From: Stutzerimonas chloritidismutans AW-1
GTDB taxonomy: Bacteria; Pseudomonadota; Gammaproteobacteria; Pseudomonadales; Pseudomonadaceae
Reading direction: 5' to 3'
Length of the DNA stretch: 64,000 nucleotides
Assembly (NCBI RefSeq): GCF_000495915.1
Contig: NZ_AOFQ01000050.1
Span: 1 to 64,000 of the forward strand
Under the pieces are notes generated by a model. The model saw nothing but the letters and a program-made list of their open reading frames with translations. It had not been told where the DNA came from and made no database searches. This document shows positions 62,536-64,000 of this stretch, piece after piece (positions within the stretch are counted from its first letter, which is position 1; every line of letters begins with the position of its first letter). The position numbers and the translations under genes are program-made.

Positions 62536-64000
62536 CTACTCTTCAAGCGTCCACGCGATCACCGAATCCCCAATCTTCGTCCCGAACGACCCATGCCCGC
62601 CGGCCATCTGCACCACGTACTGCTTGCCGGTCTGCTCGGACACGTAGGTCATCGGCGTTGCCTGGCCACCCGCAGGCAGGCGGGCTTTCCACAGTTCTTT
62701 ACCCGTTTGGAGGTCATAGGCGCGCAGGTAGTAGTCCAGCGTACCGCTCATAAAGGCCACTCCACCGGCCGTCACGATCGGTCCGCCCAATGCTGGTGTG
62801 CCCACCGGGAAAGGAATGCCCAGCGGCGCACTGTCGCGGCTGGTGCCGTTCTTGTGCATCCAGACCTTCTTCATGGTGCGCAGGTCGACGGCGGTGACAT
62901 AGCCCCACGGCGGGCTCTGGCAAGGCAGGCCCAGCACTGATAGCAGTGGCTTCAGACTCACCATATAGGGCGCACCAAGGTTGGGTTGCAGGCCGGTTTC
63001 GCCGCCTCCGGTGCGCTCATTGGGATCGACCTCGCTGCGCTTGTACACCTTCGAGACGAACGCCAGGTAGTTCGGGGCGCCAAACAGCAACTGCCGACTC
63101 GGATCGACCGCCACGGACGGCCAGTTGAAGGTACCGACATTGCCCGGATAGATCAGCGAGCCCTTCTCCGATGGCGGCGTGAAGTCGCCTTCATAGCGCA
63201 GCTTGCGGAACTGGATGCGGCACATCAGCTGATCCAGCGGCGTGCCGCCCCACATGTCCTTCTCGTACAGCGGCTCCTGCGGCGCATACGTCAGCGCCGA
63301 GACCGGCTGAGTGGGCGCGGTGAAGTCACCGTAATCGGTGCCCTGCGGAACAGGCACCTCGGTCACCGGCACGATGGGCTCACCGGTGCGCCGATCGAGC
63401 ACATAGAGATCGCCGCGCTTGGTCGCCTGAATGATGGCCGGCACCTTGCCTTCGGGCCGGTCGATATCGACCAGCGTCGGCTGGGAGGGCAGGTCGCGGT
63501 CCCAAAGGTCATGGTGAACGGTCTGGAATTCCCAGCGGACTTCGCCGGTCTCCAGGTCCAGCGCAATCAGGGTGTCGGTGAAACGCTCGGCCTGGGCCGA
63601 TCGATCGATTGCCCACTGATCAGGGGTCTGGTTGCCGGAGGGGATGTAGACCAGGCCCAGCGCCTCGTCAGCGGTGGCCACCGTCCAGGAGTTCGGCGTG
63701 CTGCGCACGTAGGTTTCACCCGGTGGCAACGGTTCCGTGGCATCCGGGTTGCCCGGGTCGAAATTCCAGACCAGGCGGCCAGTTTTCACGTCGTAGGCAC
63801 GAATCACGCCACCGGGTGAATCCACGGCGCCGTTATCGGTAACCGAACCGCCGATGATCACCAGCTTTTCGGTCACCACCGGCGGCGAGGTGGGCAAGTA
63901 GACCCCTAGCGCCCCTTCACCCAGGCGCAGCTTCAGGTCGACGACACCGGCATTGCCGAAGTCTTCGCAGGGCTTGCCGTCTTCCACGTCGAGCGCGATC
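62536..64000 (-). CDS. gcd: Quinoprotein (PQQ-dependent) glucose dehydrogenase, C-terminal part
   Basis: The membrane-bound enzyme oxidises glucose to gluconolactone in the periplasm and feeds ubiquinone. The gene is cut by the window edge: about 488 C-terminal residues are seen of an expected 800 or so. Beta-propeller blades show repeated W-motif signatures (GRLVWNFDPG, GEVRWEFQTVHHDLWDRDLPSQP, KKVWMHKNG, KELWKARLPAGGQATPMTY). The HHDLWD(R/Y)D stretch is characteristic of Gcd. The N-terminal five-TM domain lies beyond 64000. The frame is open to the edge. Confidence 0.93.
   Translation of the reverse strand, partial: IALDVEDGKPCEDFGNAGVVDLKLRLGEGALGVYLPTSPPVVTEKLVIIGGSVTDNGAVDSPGGVIRAYDVKTGRLVWNFDPGNPDATEPLPPGETYVRSTPNSWTVATADEALGLVYIPSGNQTPDQWAIDRSAQAERFTDTLIALDLETGEVRWEFQTVHHDLWDRDLPSQPTLVDIDRPEGKVPAIIQATKRGDLYVLDRRTGEPIVPVTEVPVPQGTDYGDFTAPTQPVSALTYAPQEPLYEKDMWGGTPLDQLMCRIQFRKLRYEGDFTPPSEKGSLIYPGNVGTFNWPSVAVDPSRQLLFGAPNYLAFVSKVYKRSEVDPNERTGGGETGLQPNLGAPYMVSLKPLLSVLGLPCQSPPWGYVTAVDLRTMKKVWMHKNGTSRDSAPLGIPFPVGTPALGGPIVTAGGVAFMSGTLDYYLRAYDLQTGKELWKARLPAGGQATPMTYVSEQTGKQYVVQMAGGHGSFGTKIGDSVIAWTLEE

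Overview
The window is a stretch of GC-rich gammaproteobacterial chromosome that I read as Pseudomonas sensu lato, most likely the Stutzerimonas (P. stutzeri) group. The basis is protein similarity recalled from memory (CysNC, AlgW, RoxR, SpeC and GatCAB look pseudomonad) plus a gene order that closely follows the P. aeruginosa cysN-algW-his-murA-mla-kds-lpt-rpoN-pts-tldD-mre-gat-roxSR-speC stretch. No tRNA, rRNA, CRISPR array, prophage or plasmid function was seen. Nearly all coding capacity is housekeeping; the accessory parts are the two ends and about 49.3-58.5 kb.

Layout. 1-1.04 kb: a REP-associated tyrosine transposase between palindromic REP repeats. 1.1-4.6 kb: ytoQ, then a sulfate-activation operon (cysD-cysNC, minus strand). 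4.7-6.8 kb: a Nif3-like protein and the periplasmic protease AlgW. 6.9-11.9 kb (minus): hisC, hisD, hisG, murA and a BolA-family gene. 12-15.5 kb (minus): mlaFEDCB lipid transport, with an extra PsiE-like membrane protein after mlaB. 15.8-19.1 kb (plus): kdsD-kdsC-lptC-lptA-lptB for Kdo synthesis and LPS export, closed by a terminator. 19.3-22.8 kb: rpoN-hpf-ptsN-rapZ-ptsO. 22.8-27.2 kb: pmbA, yjgA, tldD and a nitrilase-family amidase. 27.2-33.2 kb (minus): yhdP, rng, maf. 33.3-37.2 kb (minus): an unrecognised coiled-coil envelope protein, then mreD, mreC, mreB. 37.6-41.3 kb (plus): gatC-gatA-gatB and a short RlpA-like lipoprotein. 41.4-43.6 kb: tandem CaCA cation antiporters. 43.6-45.4 kb (minus): a bactofilin, a small coiled-coil membrane protein and an M23 peptidase. 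45.6-48.5 kb (minus): an AEC transporter and the redox two-component pair RoxR/RoxS. 48.6-58.2 kb: a SIMPL protein and an iron-acquisition region. 58.5-64 kb: ornithine decarboxylase, RF3, a DUF559 protein and the C-terminal part of a PQQ glucose dehydrogenase cut by the window edge.

The most interesting block is 49.4-58.2 kb. Two TonB-dependent receptors with Fur-box-like upstream sites flank a plus-strand set of four genes: PepSY membrane protein, DUF2271 protein, DUF4198 protein and a membrane-anchored flavodoxin/ferredoxin-reductase-type flavoprotein. The DUF2271 protein carries a DGVSGAT heptad that fits the consensus for covalent FMN attachment by ApbE. I infer an electron-transfer chain from cytosolic NAD(P)H through the inner membrane to a periplasmic flavin carrier, probably for reductive release of iron from imported chelates. 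Other leads are a possible rare ATC start of mreC, a large hairpin between mreB and mreC, a bactofilin-M23-coiled-coil module, the unnamed gene next to mreD, and repeats that read into the ends of two genes (the REP transposase and the DUF559 protein).
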